Notes: generated by a model not told the origin, from the sequence alone. Numbered from the stretch's first letter, positions 49,518-58,944 are shown. The stretch is DNA of 64,000 bases from 13-2-20CM-68-14 sp046733295 (GCA_046733295.1 JBKPOY010000035.1:1-64000); one strand, 5' to 3'. Numbers and translations are program-made.

Positions 49518-52500
49518 GCCGCTCCGCGGCGACGTCGTTCCCCTTCTCGTCGTAGAGGCGGAGAGCCTCCTCGACGGCGGCTCTCGCATCGTCGTCTCGC
49601 CCGGCGGCCCTCATCGCGTCGGCAAGGGCGCGATGCGCATCGGCGCTCAATTCGAGGCAGTCTCCGGCGGCAACGCGGGCCACCGCTTCCTCGGCCGCCC
49701 GGACCGCCTCGTCCCAGTCACCGCTCGAAAGGAGAACACGCGCTCGGATCCCGGCGATGAGGCTGGCGTTCGCGGCGTCCCCGGGACCGGAGAGCTCCTC
49801 GGCGACGGACGCGAACTGCGCCGCGTCGTCGAACGAGCCCTTCTCGCAGAGCACGCGCCCGAGCTCCGCGGCAGCGCTCGAGAGCAATCCTCGCTCGCCC
49901 ATCTCCTCGAGCTCCGCATATCCAGCGCGCAGCAACGCCTCGGCGGCCTCGACATCGCCGGCAACGAGCTCCGTCCAGCCGGTGAGAGTGGTCTGCGCGG
50001 CGGCGAAGAGCCGGATCCCGAGGTCGCGATAGATGGCCTCGCTTCGCCGATAGAGGTCGCGTGCCGTGTCCGTCTCACCGCCCATCAGGCCGAGGCAGCC
50101 CAGGGTGAGCAGAGCAGCCGCCTCCGCGAGCGGGCCGGGGGCTTCGGAGCGAAGCCGCTCCATCTGCTCGATGCCATCGGCGACAGTGCGCGGCCCCAGC
50201 ACGGTGGCCGGCGCGACCCACACGAGCGCATCGGCCGTATCGCGTGCGGCTCCCGCGCGCTGACCGTGGAGACGTGCCTGCTCGGCGGCGCGCTCGAGCG
50301 CCGAGTACTCGAGGCGCCAATTGTGGACGAAGACGAGCAGCAACCAGGCCTTCGCGAGCCCGAGGTCGTCCCCGAGCAACTCGAGCTCCATGATCGCGCG
50401 GTTCGCCTCGGCGTCCGCCTCCTCGGGGCCGATCCGGCCGGTGAGGAAGCCGATCCGCGCGCATTCGACCGCGGCGCGCTGGCGCGTCCGGCGGTCGCCG
50501 GAGGCTTCGGCGCGCTCCAGAGCGTCGCCGAGGGCCTCCAAAGCCGCCTCGAGCTCGCCGGTCGCGATCAGCGCCATGCCGAGGGACGCAAGGAGATCCG
50601 GGGCGGAGCGATCGGACTCGTTCACCGAGGCCGACGCCCGCGCGAGCAAGTTCGCCGCGGCGGAGGCGTCGCCGCCGGCGAGCGCACGCTCGCCCGCGCG
50701 TCCGAGGTGTCGGGCGGCGCTCGCTCCGAGGGCCGCGACGTCCTCGTCGCGTGGCCCGAGGGCCAGGCGGTACTGGAACGCCTGCTCGTAATGGTGGCCC
50801 GTGATCTCCTCGAGCTCGAGCTCCTCCCCCGGCTTTTCCTCGAGCGACCGCGCGACGCGTTCGTGGAGCTCGGCGCGCACCCGTTTCGGCAGCGCCTCGT
50901 ACGCCGCGTCGCGGATCAGGATGTGCTGGAAACGGAAGCTGTCCTCCGGCGAGACCGCCGAGGTATCCGGCCGGATCAGCTCCCGGCGAAGGAGCGCCAT
51001 CAGGTGAGAGGCAACGGCAGGGCGGCGACCCGGGGGCGAGAGCTCGACGACGGCCTCGCGGGAGAACTCGCGTCCAACGACGGCGGCGCGCTCGATCACG
51101 GCGCGCTCCTCGGGACTCAACTGGTCGAGGCGCTCGGCGAGGACGGCCTGGATCGAGGGCGGAACGGCGAGGGCGCCGTCGCCGCCGTCCGCCTCGGCGA
51201 GCATCGCGGCGAGCTGCTCGAGAAAGAGCGGGTTGCCCTCGGCCACCTCCGTGATGCGCTGAAGCGACTCGCTGTCGCCCGCCTCCCCCCGGCGCAGCTG
51301 GCGCAGCAGGAGCTCCGCCTCCCGTTCCGAGAGCGGCTCGAGGACAAGGGCGTCGACGGTCCGGCCGAGATGCGCCCAGTTCGGGCGGCGTTCGATCAGG
51401 TCCGGCCGAGCGAGGCACACCAGCAGGATCGGGCCCTGCGACCAGCCGAGCAGGTACTCGACGAGGTCGAGCAGCGTCGAGGCCGCCCAGTGGATGTCCT
51501 CGAGCACGACGACCACCGGGCGCTCTCGAGCCAGCGACTCGAAGAGCTTCCTGAACGCCCAGGCCGCTTCCTCGCCGCGAACAGAGTCGGGCGAGGCGCC
51601 GACCGCCGCGAGAACGCGTTCGGCCACTAGCTCGCCGTCGGGCGTGTCGGCGAGCGCCGATCGGATGCCTGCAGGGCCGCCGAGTGCCCGGACGATCTCG
51701 CGCAGCGGCCAGAAGGTGATCGCCTCACCGTAGGGAAGGCATCGGCCTGTCAGAACGATGGCACGCGAGCCGAGTGTGTCGGCGAACTCGGAGATCAGCC
51801 GCGACTTGCCGATGCCCGCCGCGCCGAGGACCGTGAATCGCCGGCAGGCCTCCTCCCCCGCCGACAGCTCGAACGCCGCCTGGAGCGCCGCAAGCTCGTC
51901 GCGGCGGCCCACGAGCGGCCTGTCGAAACGTCGGGCGACGCCCGGCGCGAGCTGGTCGACCGACTCGAGCAGGAGGGGCGTGACGGGATCGACCTTTCCC
52001 TTGACCTTGAACGACTCGAGCGGGCCGACCTCGACGGCGTCCTTGACGAGCGGGTACATCGATTTTCCGATCAGGATCGCCCCCGCGGGAGCCGCCTGCT
52101 CGAGGCGCTTTGCGAGGTTGACCGCGTCGCCGGTCACGAGCGTCTGCCCCGCCGACGCAGTGCCGGCGACAACCTCGCCCATGTTGATCCCGATCCTCAT
52201 CTCCAGCCGGATGCCGTACTCCGGCTCGAGCTCGGCATTCAACGCCTCGAGACGGTCGAGCATCTGGTCGGCGGCGCGAACCGCGCGGAGCGCATCGTCC
52301 TCGTGGACGGTCGGCACCCCGAAGACCGCCATCACCGCGTCGCCGATGAACTTCTCGACGGTGCCGCCGTAGTGGACGAGCACCGCCCGCATCTCCTCGA
52401 AGTAGCGCGACATGACCCGGCGCAGCGGCTCCGGATCCAGTTGCTCGCCGAGGGCGGTCGAGCCCGCGACGTCGGCAAAGAGGACCGTTACGGTCTTGCG

Positions 52501-52605
52501 GACCTCCAGCGGCGGCTGCAGGTCCTCGGCGAGCGCCTCGCCGCACGCGTGACAGAACCGTGCCGTGGCCTCGTTGGGCTCACCACAGTTCTGGCAGGTG
52601 GGCAT
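49492..52605 (-). CDS. Class III adenylate/guanylate cyclase with zinc ribbon, AAA ATPase and TPR domains
   Basis: A 1037-aa multidomain regulator. The N-terminus has a zinc ribbon (CQNC and CHAC), then a class III cyclase domain (TVLFADVAGSTALGEQ, EKFIGDAVMAVFG, RIGINMGEVVAG) with metal-binding Asp residues. Next is an NTPase with Walker A VLGAAGIGKSRLI, followed by a long helical TPR array. This order is common in actinobacteria. It probably makes cAMP in response to a signal sensed by the C-terminal part. Convergent with the diiron-oxidase gene, so linkage to it is doubtful. Confidence 0.93.
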   Translation of the reverse strand: MPTCQNCGEPNEATARFCHACGEALAEDLQPPLEVRKTVTVLFADVAGSTALGEQLDPEPLRRVMSRYFEEMRAVLVHYGGTVEKFIGDAVMAVFGVPTVHEDDALRAVRAADQMLDRLEALNAELEPEYGIRLEMRIGINMGEVVAGTASAGQTLVTGDAVNLAKRLEQAAPAGAILIGKSMYPLVKDAVEVGPLESFKVKGKVDPVTPLLLESVDQLAPGVARRFDRPLVGRRDELAALQAAFELSAGEEACRRFTVLGAAGIGKSRLISEFADTLGSRAIVLTGRCLPYGEAITFWPLREIVRALGGPAGIRSALADTPDGELVAERVLAAVGASPDSVRGEEAAWAFRKLFESLARERPVVVVLEDIHWAASTLLDLVEYLLGWSQGPILLVCLARPDLIERRPNWAHLGRTVDALVLEPLSEREAELLLRQLRRGEAGDSESLQRITEVAEGNPLFLEQLAAMLAEADGGDGALAVPPSIQAVLAERLDQLSPEERAVIERAAVVGREFSREAVVELSPPGRRPAVASHLMALLRRELIRPDTSAVSPEDSFRFQHILIRDAAYEALPKRVRAELHERVARSLEEKPGEELELEEITGHHYEQAFQYRLALGPRDEDVAALGASAARHLGRAGERALAGGDASAAANLLARASASVNESDRSAPDLLASLGMALIATGELEAALEALGDALERAEASGDRRTRQRAAVECARIGFLTGRIGPEEADAEANRAIMELELLGDDLGLAKAWLLLVFVHNWRLEYSALERAAEQARLHGQRAGAARDTADALVWVAPATVLGPRTVADGIEQMERLRSEAPGPLAEAAALLTLGCLGLMGGETDTARDLYRRSEAIYRDLGIRLFAAAQTTLTGWTELVAGDVEAAEALLRAGYAELEEMGERGLLSSAAAELGRVLCEKGSFDDAAQFASVAEELSGPGDAANASLIAGIRARVLLSSGDWDEAVRAAEEAVARVAAGDCLELSADAHRALADAMRAAGRDDDARAAVEEALRLYDEKGNDVAAERLRASLLRA

Positions 52606-52644
52606 CCGTCGAGTCTAGGCCGCCTCAGACCTGCCGAAAAGCGT

Positions 52645-53112
52645 TTACTCCTCGACCTCCCAGTAGTCGAGGTCGGGCTGCTCGCGGGTCAAGGCGATGT
52701 AGCCGCGATCCGCGGTCCAGACGCCGACCTTGCCCGTGTCCGGGTAGTGGACCACGTCGAGTGGGCCCTTCGACGAGAAGATGACGATCCGTGCCGGCTC
52801 GTCGCTCCGGTTTTCGACCTGGTGAGCGCCCGCCGGGCCCCGCGGGAACACGGCGACGTCGCCGGGCGCGAGCTCCCGCTCCCTGTCGGGCGTGCGCAAC
52901 GTCGGCCGGCCCGAGACGACGAGCAACCATTCCTCGGAGACGGTCTCGTAGTGGTACGGCCAGGTGCGCTCGCCCGGCGGCAGCTCGTAGACGCTCGCGC
53001 CGAGGAGGCTCGCGCCGAGACGCTTTCCGACCGCGACCGAGCGGTGGCGGTAACCCTCGCGGTCGCTCTCGTCGTCCCAGTCGTCACCGAGGATGTTGAA
53101 GACGCCGCTCAC
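52645..53112 (-). CDS. Cupin-domain protein
   Basis: A 155-aa protein from GTG 53112, overlapping the MFS stop by 4 nt. The double-stranded beta-helix motif is GERTWPYHYETVSEEWLLVVSG, with His/Glu metal ligands, then GDVAVFPRGPAGAHQVEN as the second motif. Such cupins bind metal and act as isomerases, oxygenases or binding proteins. It is the last gene of the TetR-MFS-cupin operon, so its ligand is likely related to the exported compound. Confidence 0.88.
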   Translation of the reverse strand: MSGVFNILGDDWDDESDREGYRHRSVAVGKRLGASLLGASVYELPPGERTWPYHYETVSEEWLLVVSGRPTLRTPDRERELAPGDVAVFPRGPAGAHQVENRSDEPARIVIFSSKGPLDVVHYPDTGKVGVWTADRGYIALTREQPDLDYWEVEE

Positions 53113-54401
53113 GTGACCGGTGGAGCCGGGATCGGCTCGAGCGGCTGCTCGAGCGCATCCTCGACCTTGATCAGCGGCACGAGCAGCGGGATCGCCGCGA
53201 GAATCGGCAACCCGCAGATCGGCCAGAGGATCTGATACCCGCCCGTGGCGCCGAAGTAGGGCCGGGCCACGTCGATCGCGAGGCCGGCCACGGGCGCTCC
53301 GACGCAGAGCCCGATTCCCTTGGTGGTGGTCGCCAGGCCGGACGCCGCGCCGCGGTGATGCTCGGGCACGAGCTTGTACATCAGTCCCCACGCCAGCGTC
53401 ATTACGGTGCCGCCGGCGACCGCCACCGGCACGATGGCCGCGAAGTACCAGTCGTGCCAGGTCTGAGCAAGCCCGCCGAGCAGGAACCCGGTCCCGTAGA
53501 CGAAGGACGCGAAGAAGATCACGCGCGCGAGCCCGAACCTGTCCCCCAGCCGCCCCGAGAAGACGGCCGCGATCACATAACCGGTCGCCACTGCGCCGAG
53601 CACCGCCGACGACATCACCTTCGACTGGTGGAGCCCGTCGATGATGTAGAGGACGACGAAGGTCCGCGCCGCTGCGAACGTTCCCTCCCAGGCGGCGTTC
53701 GCAAGCAGGAAGCGGCGCATGTCCCTCTCCTGCCAGAAGATGTTCCAGCTCCGCTTGACGTAGGCCCAGAACCCCTCGAAGACGCGCCCGTGCCCGCCGT
53801 CCTCCCGCACGAGGTAGATCGTCAGCCCGCAGGCAGCCGAGGTCAGGACGGCGGCGAGCAGGAACGGTGAGGGCCGCCAGAGCTTGAAGAGGAAGCCGCC
53901 GCCGACGAGGGCGATGCCGATCGCCAACCCGCGGAGGATGTGCTGGACGCTCTGGGAGCGCCCGAACAGCGACGGCGGGAGGACGTCGGGGTAGAGCCCG
54001 CGGTACGGCGGTTCGTACATGTAGTAGGCGAAGAAGAAGGCCATGACGATGACCGTCGTCGTCCAGAGGTTGGGCAGGAAGGGCATCAGCAGAAGACAGA
54101 AGCCCAGCCCAGGCAGCGCGACCAGCATGAAGGGGCGGCGCCGTCCGAGCGGCGTGTGGAAGGTGTCGCTCCACGGGCCGATCACCGGCGAGAGGCAGAG
54201 AGCGAAGACTCCCTCTGCGCCGAGGATGACGCCGATGATGCCGCCCGAGTCCGTGAAGCGGTGCAGCAGCGGCGGCAGGTAGGCCGCTGTCGTCGTGATG
54301 GAAAACGCGAGGCCGAACGCACCGAGCCCGAGCGTCCAGAGCAGCCGTTGGCGGATCCCCGCCTCGGCCACGGGCTCGCGGGTGGCTGCAGGCGTCGCCA
54401 T
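53109..54401 (-). CDS. MFS transporter
   Basis: A 430-aa transporter with 12 predicted helices. The loop between helices 2 and 3 has GPWSDTFHTPLGRRRPFM, a motif seen in sugar-type MFS/SLC45-like families. AASGLATTTKGIGL is a later conserved segment. ATG 54401 overlaps the TetR stop by 1 nt, and the stop overlaps the cupin start by 4 nt. Substrate unknown; position suggests an efflux or uptake system under TetR control. Confidence 0.9.
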   Translation of the reverse strand: MATPAATREPVAEAGIRQRLLWTLGLGAFGLAFSITTTAAYLPPLLHRFTDSGGIIGVILGAEGVFALCLSPVIGPWSDTFHTPLGRRRPFMLVALPGLGFCLLLMPFLPNLWTTTVIVMAFFFAYYMYEPPYRGLYPDVLPPSLFGRSQSVQHILRGLAIGIALVGGGFLFKLWRPSPFLLAAVLTSAACGLTIYLVREDGGHGRVFEGFWAYVKRSWNIFWQERDMRRFLLANAAWEGTFAAARTFVVLYIIDGLHQSKVMSSAVLGAVATGYVIAAVFSGRLGDRFGLARVIFFASFVYGTGFLLGGLAQTWHDWYFAAIVPVAVAGGTVMTLAWGLMYKLVPEHHRGAASGLATTTKGIGLCVGAPVAGLAIDVARPYFGATGGYQILWPICGLPILAAIPLLVPLIKVEDALEQPLEPIPAPPVT

Positions 54402-55018
54402 CAGGCGGGCGAGGGCGCCCTGTCGCCGGCCAGTCCACCCGCCACGATCTCCACGACCGTGCGCTCCGCGGCCGCCACGTCCGCGTCGCTGTCGGGCAGC
54501 TGCCCGAACGCCCAGCCGGTGAGGATCTCCTCGAGCGCCCCGTACCAGATCGTCGCGGTCAGGCGGGCGTCGAGGCCCCGCTGGAACTCACCGTCTTTCT
54601 GGCCCTGCTCGACGATGCGCTGGAGCGCTCGAAACGCGAGCTCGATGTCGTCGGTCTCGCGCTGCACTTGCGCGCTCCGCGTCACCTCGCGCACCAGTAC
54701 GCGCACGAGGTCGGGGTCCCGCTGCCACGTCCGGAGCACGATCTCCGTGACCTTGCGCACGCGGTCGCGAGCGGACTCGTCCAGCTCCTCGACCGACCGG
54801 ATCGTCTCGAGCATCGCCCCCCAGGTCTCGCGGAAGATCGCCTGGAGCAGCGCGTCCTTCGAGCCGTAGTAGTGGTAGACGAGACCGTAGGCGACGCCTG
54901 CCTCGCTCGCGACGTCGCTCACCCGGCAGCGGTGGTACCCCTTGCGTGCAAAGGCCCGGACGGCGGCCTGCAGGATCTGACGTCGACGCTCCACCTGGAC
55001 TTTCGAGCCGTCCGCCAC
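54401..55018 (-). CDS. TetR/AcrR-family transcriptional regulator
   Basis: A 205-aa repressor from GTG 55018. The DNA-binding domain is RRQILQAAVRAFARKGYHRC, with recognition-helix region GVAYGLVYHYYGSKDALLQA. The ligand domain is C-terminal. A -10 TATACG (55059-55054 on the minus strand) lies about 36 bp upstream. It is the first gene of the TetR-MFS-cupin operon and likely controls it. FadR/PsrA-like members of this type respond to acyl-CoAs. Confidence 0.9.
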   Translation of the reverse strand: MADGSKVQVERRRQILQAAVRAFARKGYHRCRVSDVASEAGVAYGLVYHYYGSKDALLQAIFRETWGAMLETIRSVEELDESARDRVRKVTEIVLRTWQRDPDLVRVLVREVTRSAQVQRETDDIELAFRALQRIVEQGQKDGEFQRGLDARLTATIWYGALEEILTGWAFGQLPDSDADVAAAERTVVEIVAGGLAGDRAPSPA

Positions 55019-55062
55019 AGCGGCTGAGTCTAGAAGAAGGGCTTGTTTGCAGGCGTATAGTT

Positions 55063-55746
55063 CTAGCCCGTGGCGAGGCCGAGCGCCGCCGGCAGGGCTC
55101 GCAAGTCGTCGAGCTTCTCGTCGACCTCCGGGTAGCGGTTCTCCCGATCCAGGAGCAGGCCGCGCATCCCGACTGCAATCGCGCCCTGCACGTCGTCCTC
55201 GATCGAATCGCCGATCATCACGGCGTCCGCGGCCACGACGCCGAGCCGGTCGAGGGCGGCCTGGAAGATCGTCGGATGCGGCTTCGTCTTGCCGTGTGCA
55301 CCCGAGCTCACCGCCCCATCGACATCCAGCCCGTGGTGGGCGATGAACGCATCGAGGTCGCGTCCTGTGTTTGAGACGAGGCCGAGCTTCAGGCCGTGCT
55401 CTCGGAGCGAGGCCAGGGTCGGGAGAACGTCCTCGTAGATGTCGAAGTTGTGCGCATGCTCCCAGGCGGCCGTCATCTCGACCGCGCACTCGTACGCCCG
55501 GGTCGAGTTGCCGCCCATACCGCGGATGATCTGCTCGGTGAAGAGCACCCAGACCTCTTCGTCGTGGTCGAGCTCGGGGTGCCGCTCGAGCGTCGCGACC
55601 GCGTGACGACGCGCCTCGTCATATCGCAACGGGTCGAGCTCGAGGCCGAATCGATTCCCGAGGCGCCGGTACCCCTCAGGCCCCAGATCCGGGCCGGGCT
55701 TGGCGATCGTGAAGTCGACGTCGAAGAGAACGGCTCGAAGCGTCAT
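55063..55746 (-). CDS. HAD-superfamily hydrolase
   Basis: A 227-aa phosphatase-like protein from ATG 55746. Motif I is LFDVDFTIAKPG, where the first Asp is the nucleophile and the DxD second Asp is present; motif II LGLVSNTG has the Ser/Thr; motif III Lys is in GAHGKTKPHPTIF; motif IV is MIGDSIEDDVQGA. The cap is helical, inserted after motif I. It starts within the stop of the kinase-like gene, so the two are coupled. Confidence 0.9.
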   Translation of the reverse strand: MTLRAVLFDVDFTIAKPGPDLGPEGYRRLGNRFGLELDPLRYDEARRHAVATLERHPELDHDEEVWVLFTEQIIRGMGGNSTRAYECAVEMTAAWEHAHNFDIYEDVLPTLASLREHGLKLGLVSNTGRDLDAFIAHHGLDVDGAVSSGAHGKTKPHPTIFQAALDRLGVVAADAVMIGDSIEDDVQGAIAVGMRGLLLDRENRYPEVDEKLDDLRALPAALGLATG

Positions 55747-56597
55747 TACTCTGCTTGTAGCAGCCAGCGGGCGATCTCGACATGGTCGGCGATCGGCACG
55801 CCGTCGTCCCAGGCCCAGGCGAGTGTCTGCCCGATCGTCCACAGCCGCGCGCGCTCGCGATCGAGCCCGAGCTCCGAGGTAACCCGGTCGAGCCGACGAA
55901 GGACGCTCCTCCGGTCGCCGCCGAGCTCGCCGCCACGGATCAGCGATGCCACGCCGAACTCGCGCTCTCCCACGAGGGGTTTCGGGTCGATCACGAGCCA
56001 GGGCTCACGCTCGGCCGCGAGCACGTTGTCCGCGTGCAGGTCCTGGTTCACGAGCACCTGCTCCCCCTGGGTCGGCGGCAGCTCCCGCAGGGCCTCGAGC
56101 CCCGCGTCGAGGAGGCGCCGCTCGAACGGCCGACCGCCGCGGTCCCAGCGCTCCTCGAAGCGCTCGAGCCACCACGCCGCCTCGTCGGCGAGCGTTCGGA
56201 ACGGCGCTGCCGCCCGGCGCCATTGCCGGGGGAGGAGACCGATGACGACGTCGAGTGCGGCCTCCGGCCCGAGCTCCTTCAACGGAGTCGCCGGCCGGCA
56301 GCGCTCGAGCAGCAGCGCGCGCCGTGCGCGATCGTGCTCGAGCAGGTGGACGGCGCCCGCACCGTCCCAGAAGGCGAGGGCGTCGGCTTCGCGCTCGCTC
56401 TCGCGGTCCGGGAATTGGATCTTCAGGACGGCGTCCCCCGCGGGCACGGCTAGGGACGTGAAGGCGTAGGGAAAGGGCTCACCGAGCTCGAGCGACCACT
56501 GCTCCCGGCACTCGTCCAGAAGCCGCGGCAGCCGTTCGAGCCAGGCGCGTCCCTCGTCAAAGCCGCGGAGCCAGTCGAGGCCGTGGTGCACCGGCAC
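55746..56597 (-). CDS. Aminoglycoside/hydroxyurea-resistance-type kinase (APH family)
   Basis: About 283 aa from GTG 56597. It has a kinase-like fold with VPAGDAVLKIQFPDRESEREADAL (ATP-binding Lys), the catalytic loop VLVNQDLHADNVLAAE (Brenner-type HxDxxxxN variant), and WLVIDPKPLVGEREFGV as the metal-binding DPKP. This set matches the streptomycin/hydroxyurea kinase family. The real substrate may be a metabolite. A longer open frame upstream overlaps the divergent MFS gene. Confidence 0.86.
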   Translation of the reverse strand: MPVHHGLDWLRGFDEGRAWLERLPRLLDECREQWSLELGEPFPYAFTSLAVPAGDAVLKIQFPDRESEREADALAFWDGAGAVHLLEHDRARRALLLERCRPATPLKELGPEAALDVVIGLLPRQWRRAAAPFRTLADEAAWWLERFEERWDRGGRPFERRLLDAGLEALRELPPTQGEQVLVNQDLHADNVLAAEREPWLVIDPKPLVGEREFGVASLIRGGELGGDRRSVLRRLDRVTSELGLDRERARLWTIGQTLAWAWDDGVPIADHVEIARWLLQAE

Positions 56598-56615
56598 GAA
56601 AGATAGCTTTGCGCC

Positions 56616-57842
56616 GTGGAGGCAATCTCTCCCGCGGGACGGGGGCGGGCGTTCCATGCGCTTCGCCACCGCGACTTTCGCCTGCTTTGGACCGGCCAGA
56701 CGATCTCGCTGGTCGGCGACACCGCCTTCCTGACCGCGCTCGGCTGGAAGACGTTCACGGTGGCGGGCTCGAACAAGCTGGGGCTCGTGCTCGCCGCCCA
56801 GGGAGCCGGCCTCCTCGCGACGCTGCTGATCGGTGGCGCGCTGGCCGACCGGTACGAGCGCCGCTCGATGATGATCGTGTCGGACATCTGGCGGTTCGTC
56901 GCGGTGGCGGCGCTCGCAGTCCTCGATTTCTCCGGCCACCTGAGCTTCGGGAGCCTGATCGTGCTCGCGGCCTTCATGGGGCTCGGCGACGGCTTCTTCT
57001 ACCCGGCGGTCGGCGGGATCGTCCCCCTCGTCGTCGACGCCGCACATCTCCCGTCCGCGAACTCGTTGATGGGCGTCGCGCGATGGAGCAGCTTCGTGGT
57101 CGGACCCTCGCTCGCCGCGTTCCTCTACCACGGGGCGGGCTCGGCCTGGGTCTTCGCGATCGACGCCCTGACGTTCCTGCTCTCCGCGGGCCTGATGCTC
57201 CAGGCGCGACCGAGACCGATCGAGCGATCGTCGGGCAAGAGCGCGTTCCAGGAGATCCGCGAGGGGACGCGCTACGTCGCGACGATTCCGTGGCTCTGGG
57301 TGACCATCACCCTCTTCGCGGTCGTGCTGATGCTCCAGTTCGCACCCCAGCAGGTGCTCCTGCCGAAGCTCGTCAAGGAGCACTTCGACCGCGGCGTCGG
57401 CGCGTTCGGCCTGCTCTCGACGCTGCTCGGGATCGGCACCGTCGTCGGAACGTTGCTCTACGGCCACTTCCAGCCGCGAAAGAGGCGGGGCGTCCTCACG
57501 TACTGGCTGTTCTTCGTCAACAGCCTCGCGATCGCAGGTCTCGCCCTGGCCCCGTGGTATGAGCTCGCCGGCCTCTTCGCGATCATCCGCGGCATCTGCA
57601 TCGGCTTCGGCGTTGCGGTCTGGGAGACGATGCTGCAGGAGCTCGTGCCCGAGCACCTGCTCGCCCGCGTCGTCAGCCTCGACTTCTTCGGCACCTTCGG
57701 GCTGATGCCGGTCGGGCTCGCGATCTGGGGCGCGATCGCGAACCTCGCTCCCCCCGGGCCGATGTTCGCCGCGGGTGCGCTCGTCTCCGCGGGAATGATC
57801 GCCGTGGTGCTGACGCGGCCCTGGTTGAGGGAGGTCGACTGA
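56616..57842 (+). CDS. MFS transporter (EntS/tetracycline-exporter type)
   Basis: A 408-aa 12-helix transporter with FHALRHRDFRLLWTGQTISL at the start, typical of the MFS_3 group, and LIGGALADRYERRSMMIVSD as motif A. GTG 56616 lies 18 bp from the divergent kinase start. It may export the same type of compound that the neighbouring kinase inactivates; both could form a resistance pair, but substrate is unknown. Its stop overlaps the CTG start of the next gene. Confidence 0.9.
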   Translation: MEAISPAGRGRAFHALRHRDFRLLWTGQTISLVGDTAFLTALGWKTFTVAGSNKLGLVLAAQGAGLLATLLIGGALADRYERRSMMIVSDIWRFVAVAALAVLDFSGHLSFGSLIVLAAFMGLGDGFFYPAVGGIVPLVVDAAHLPSANSLMGVARWSSFVVGPSLAAFLYHGAGSAWVFAIDALTFLLSAGLMLQARPRPIERSSGKSAFQEIREGTRYVATIPWLWVTITLFAVVLMLQFAPQQVLLPKLVKEHFDRGVGAFGLLSTLLGIGTVVGTLLYGHFQPRKRRGVLTYWLFFVNSLAIAGLALAPWYELAGLFAIIRGICIGFGVAVWETMLQELVPEHLLARVVSLDFFGTFGLMPVGLAIWGAIANLAPPGPMFAAGALVSAGMIAVVLTRPWLREVD

Positions 57843-58240
57843 GCCGGACGCCCCAGGAGATCCTCGCGGACGCGAGGACGATCGCGGTCGTCGGCGCGTC
57901 GCCGAAGCCCTGGCGGCCGAGCCACGATGTCATGCGCTACCTGCTCGAGCAGGGCTACCGCGCGATTCCCGTCAGGCCGCTCGACTGCGACGAACTGCTC
58001 GGGGTTCCCTGCGTGTCGGAGCTGAGCGAGATTGACGAGCCGGTCGACCTCGTCGATGTCTTCCGCCGCCCCGAGCATGCGCCCGACGTCGCCCGCCAGG
58101 CAGTCGCGATCGGGGCGAGATCACTCTGGCTGCAGGTTGGCATCGTCTCCACGGAGGCTCGTGAGATCGCCGACCGGGCCGGGCTCGAGTACGTCGAGAA
58201 CGCCTGCACCATGGTCGTGCACCGGCTCTACCTCACCTGA
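57839..58240 (+). CDS. CoA-binding domain protein, probable CTG start
   Basis: A 133-aa Rossmann protein. The N-terminus LADARTIAVVGASPKPWRPS and the later RPLDCDELLGVPCV, VDVFRRPEHAPDVARQAVAIGA and VENACTMVVH are the hallmarks of the CoA_binding_2/YccU family. The first ATG (57932) would remove the nucleotide-binding loop. Reading upstream in frame reaches CTG 57839, which overlaps the transporter stop as CTGA, the same geometry as an ATGA overlap. The biological role of the family is poorly known. Confidence 0.85.
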   Translation: MSRTPQEILADARTIAVVGASPKPWRPSHDVMRYLLEQGYRAIPVRPLDCDELLGVPCVSELSEIDEPVDLVDVFRRPEHAPDVARQAVAIGARSLWLQVGIVSTEAREIADRAGLEYVENACTMVVHRLYLT

Positions 58241-58324
58241 CGCGTTTTCGTGTGGGCCGTGCGGAATAGTTGACCCCGCAACTTTCGTTGTTACGCTCGA
58301 TACTCCGAAAAGGAAGGGAATTCG

Positions 58325-58840
58325 ATGTCGTATGGACTCTTGCTTCTGCGGGTCGTGATCGGAGCGACCGTCTTCGCCCACGGCGCCCAGAAGCTCTTCG
58401 GCTGGTTCGGCGGCCACGGGCTGCGCGGTACGTCGAACTTCTTCGGCTCCATGGGGTGGCGCATGCCGCTCCTGATGGCTTTTCTCGCCGGTCTCGGCGA
58501 GGCGAGCGGGCTCGCCTTCGCCGCCGGCTTCCTGACGCCCCTCGCAGCGCTCGGGATCGCGACGGTGATGCTCAACGCGATCATCGTCGTCCACTGGCGA
58601 AACGGCTTCTTCAACGGCGACGGGGGCCTGGAGTTCCCGCTGACGCTCGCCACGGTCGCGGTCGCAGTGGCCGCAATCGGCCCCGGTCGCTTCTCGATCG
58701 ACAACGCGATCGGCTGGGCCGACAACGTCAGCGGCGTCTGGTGGGGCGTGGGCGTCCTGGCAGCGGCGCTGGCGATCACCACCCTGACGCTCACGGTCTT
58801 CAGAACGAGAGAGCGAATGCAGGAGCAACCCGCCGCCTAA
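58325..58840 (+). CDS. DoxX family membrane protein
   Basis: A 171-aa protein with four membrane helices. The family pattern LLRVVIGATVFAHGAQKLFG and FFGSMGWRMP is present, followed by WRNGFFNGDGGLEFPL. ATG 58325 is preceded by AAGGAAGGGA. A possible promoter has -35 TTGACC (58270-58275) and -10 TACGCT (58292-58297). DoxX proteins have been linked to oxidative or thiol stress; the molecular role is unclear. Confidence 0.92.
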   Translation: MSYGLLLLRVVIGATVFAHGAQKLFGWFGGHGLRGTSNFFGSMGWRMPLLMAFLAGLGEASGLAFAAGFLTPLAALGIATVMLNAIIVVHWRNGFFNGDGGLEFPLTLATVAVAVAAIGPGRFSIDNAIGWADNVSGVWWGVGVLAAALAITTLTLTVFRTRERMQEQPAA

Positions 58841-58875
58841 ATACCGATCTCGGTTCGCACCCTTCCGCCGCCGAA

Positions 58876-58892
58876 GCCGGGCTTCGCCCGGC
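58876..58892. repeat. Palindrome with TTC loop after doxX
   Basis: GCCGGGC (58876-58882), TTC, GCCCGGC (58886-58892). It has the same stem-TTC-stem form as the palindrome at 23383 and those in the 40-kb array. It may end the doxX transcript. Confidence 0.6.
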
Positions 58893-58944
58893 GGGGGCGG
58901 GAGGCGCAGCAACCCCACTGTCGCGGAGGCAAAAGAAGGGGGCC

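Noticed and set aside
49492..52605. Cyclase as part of the peptide/oxidase system (like putative peptide-modification cyclases)
   Set aside because: The cyclase has the common zinc-ribbon/ATPase/TPR order, lies on the opposite strand and converges with the oxidase, so there is no operon link.
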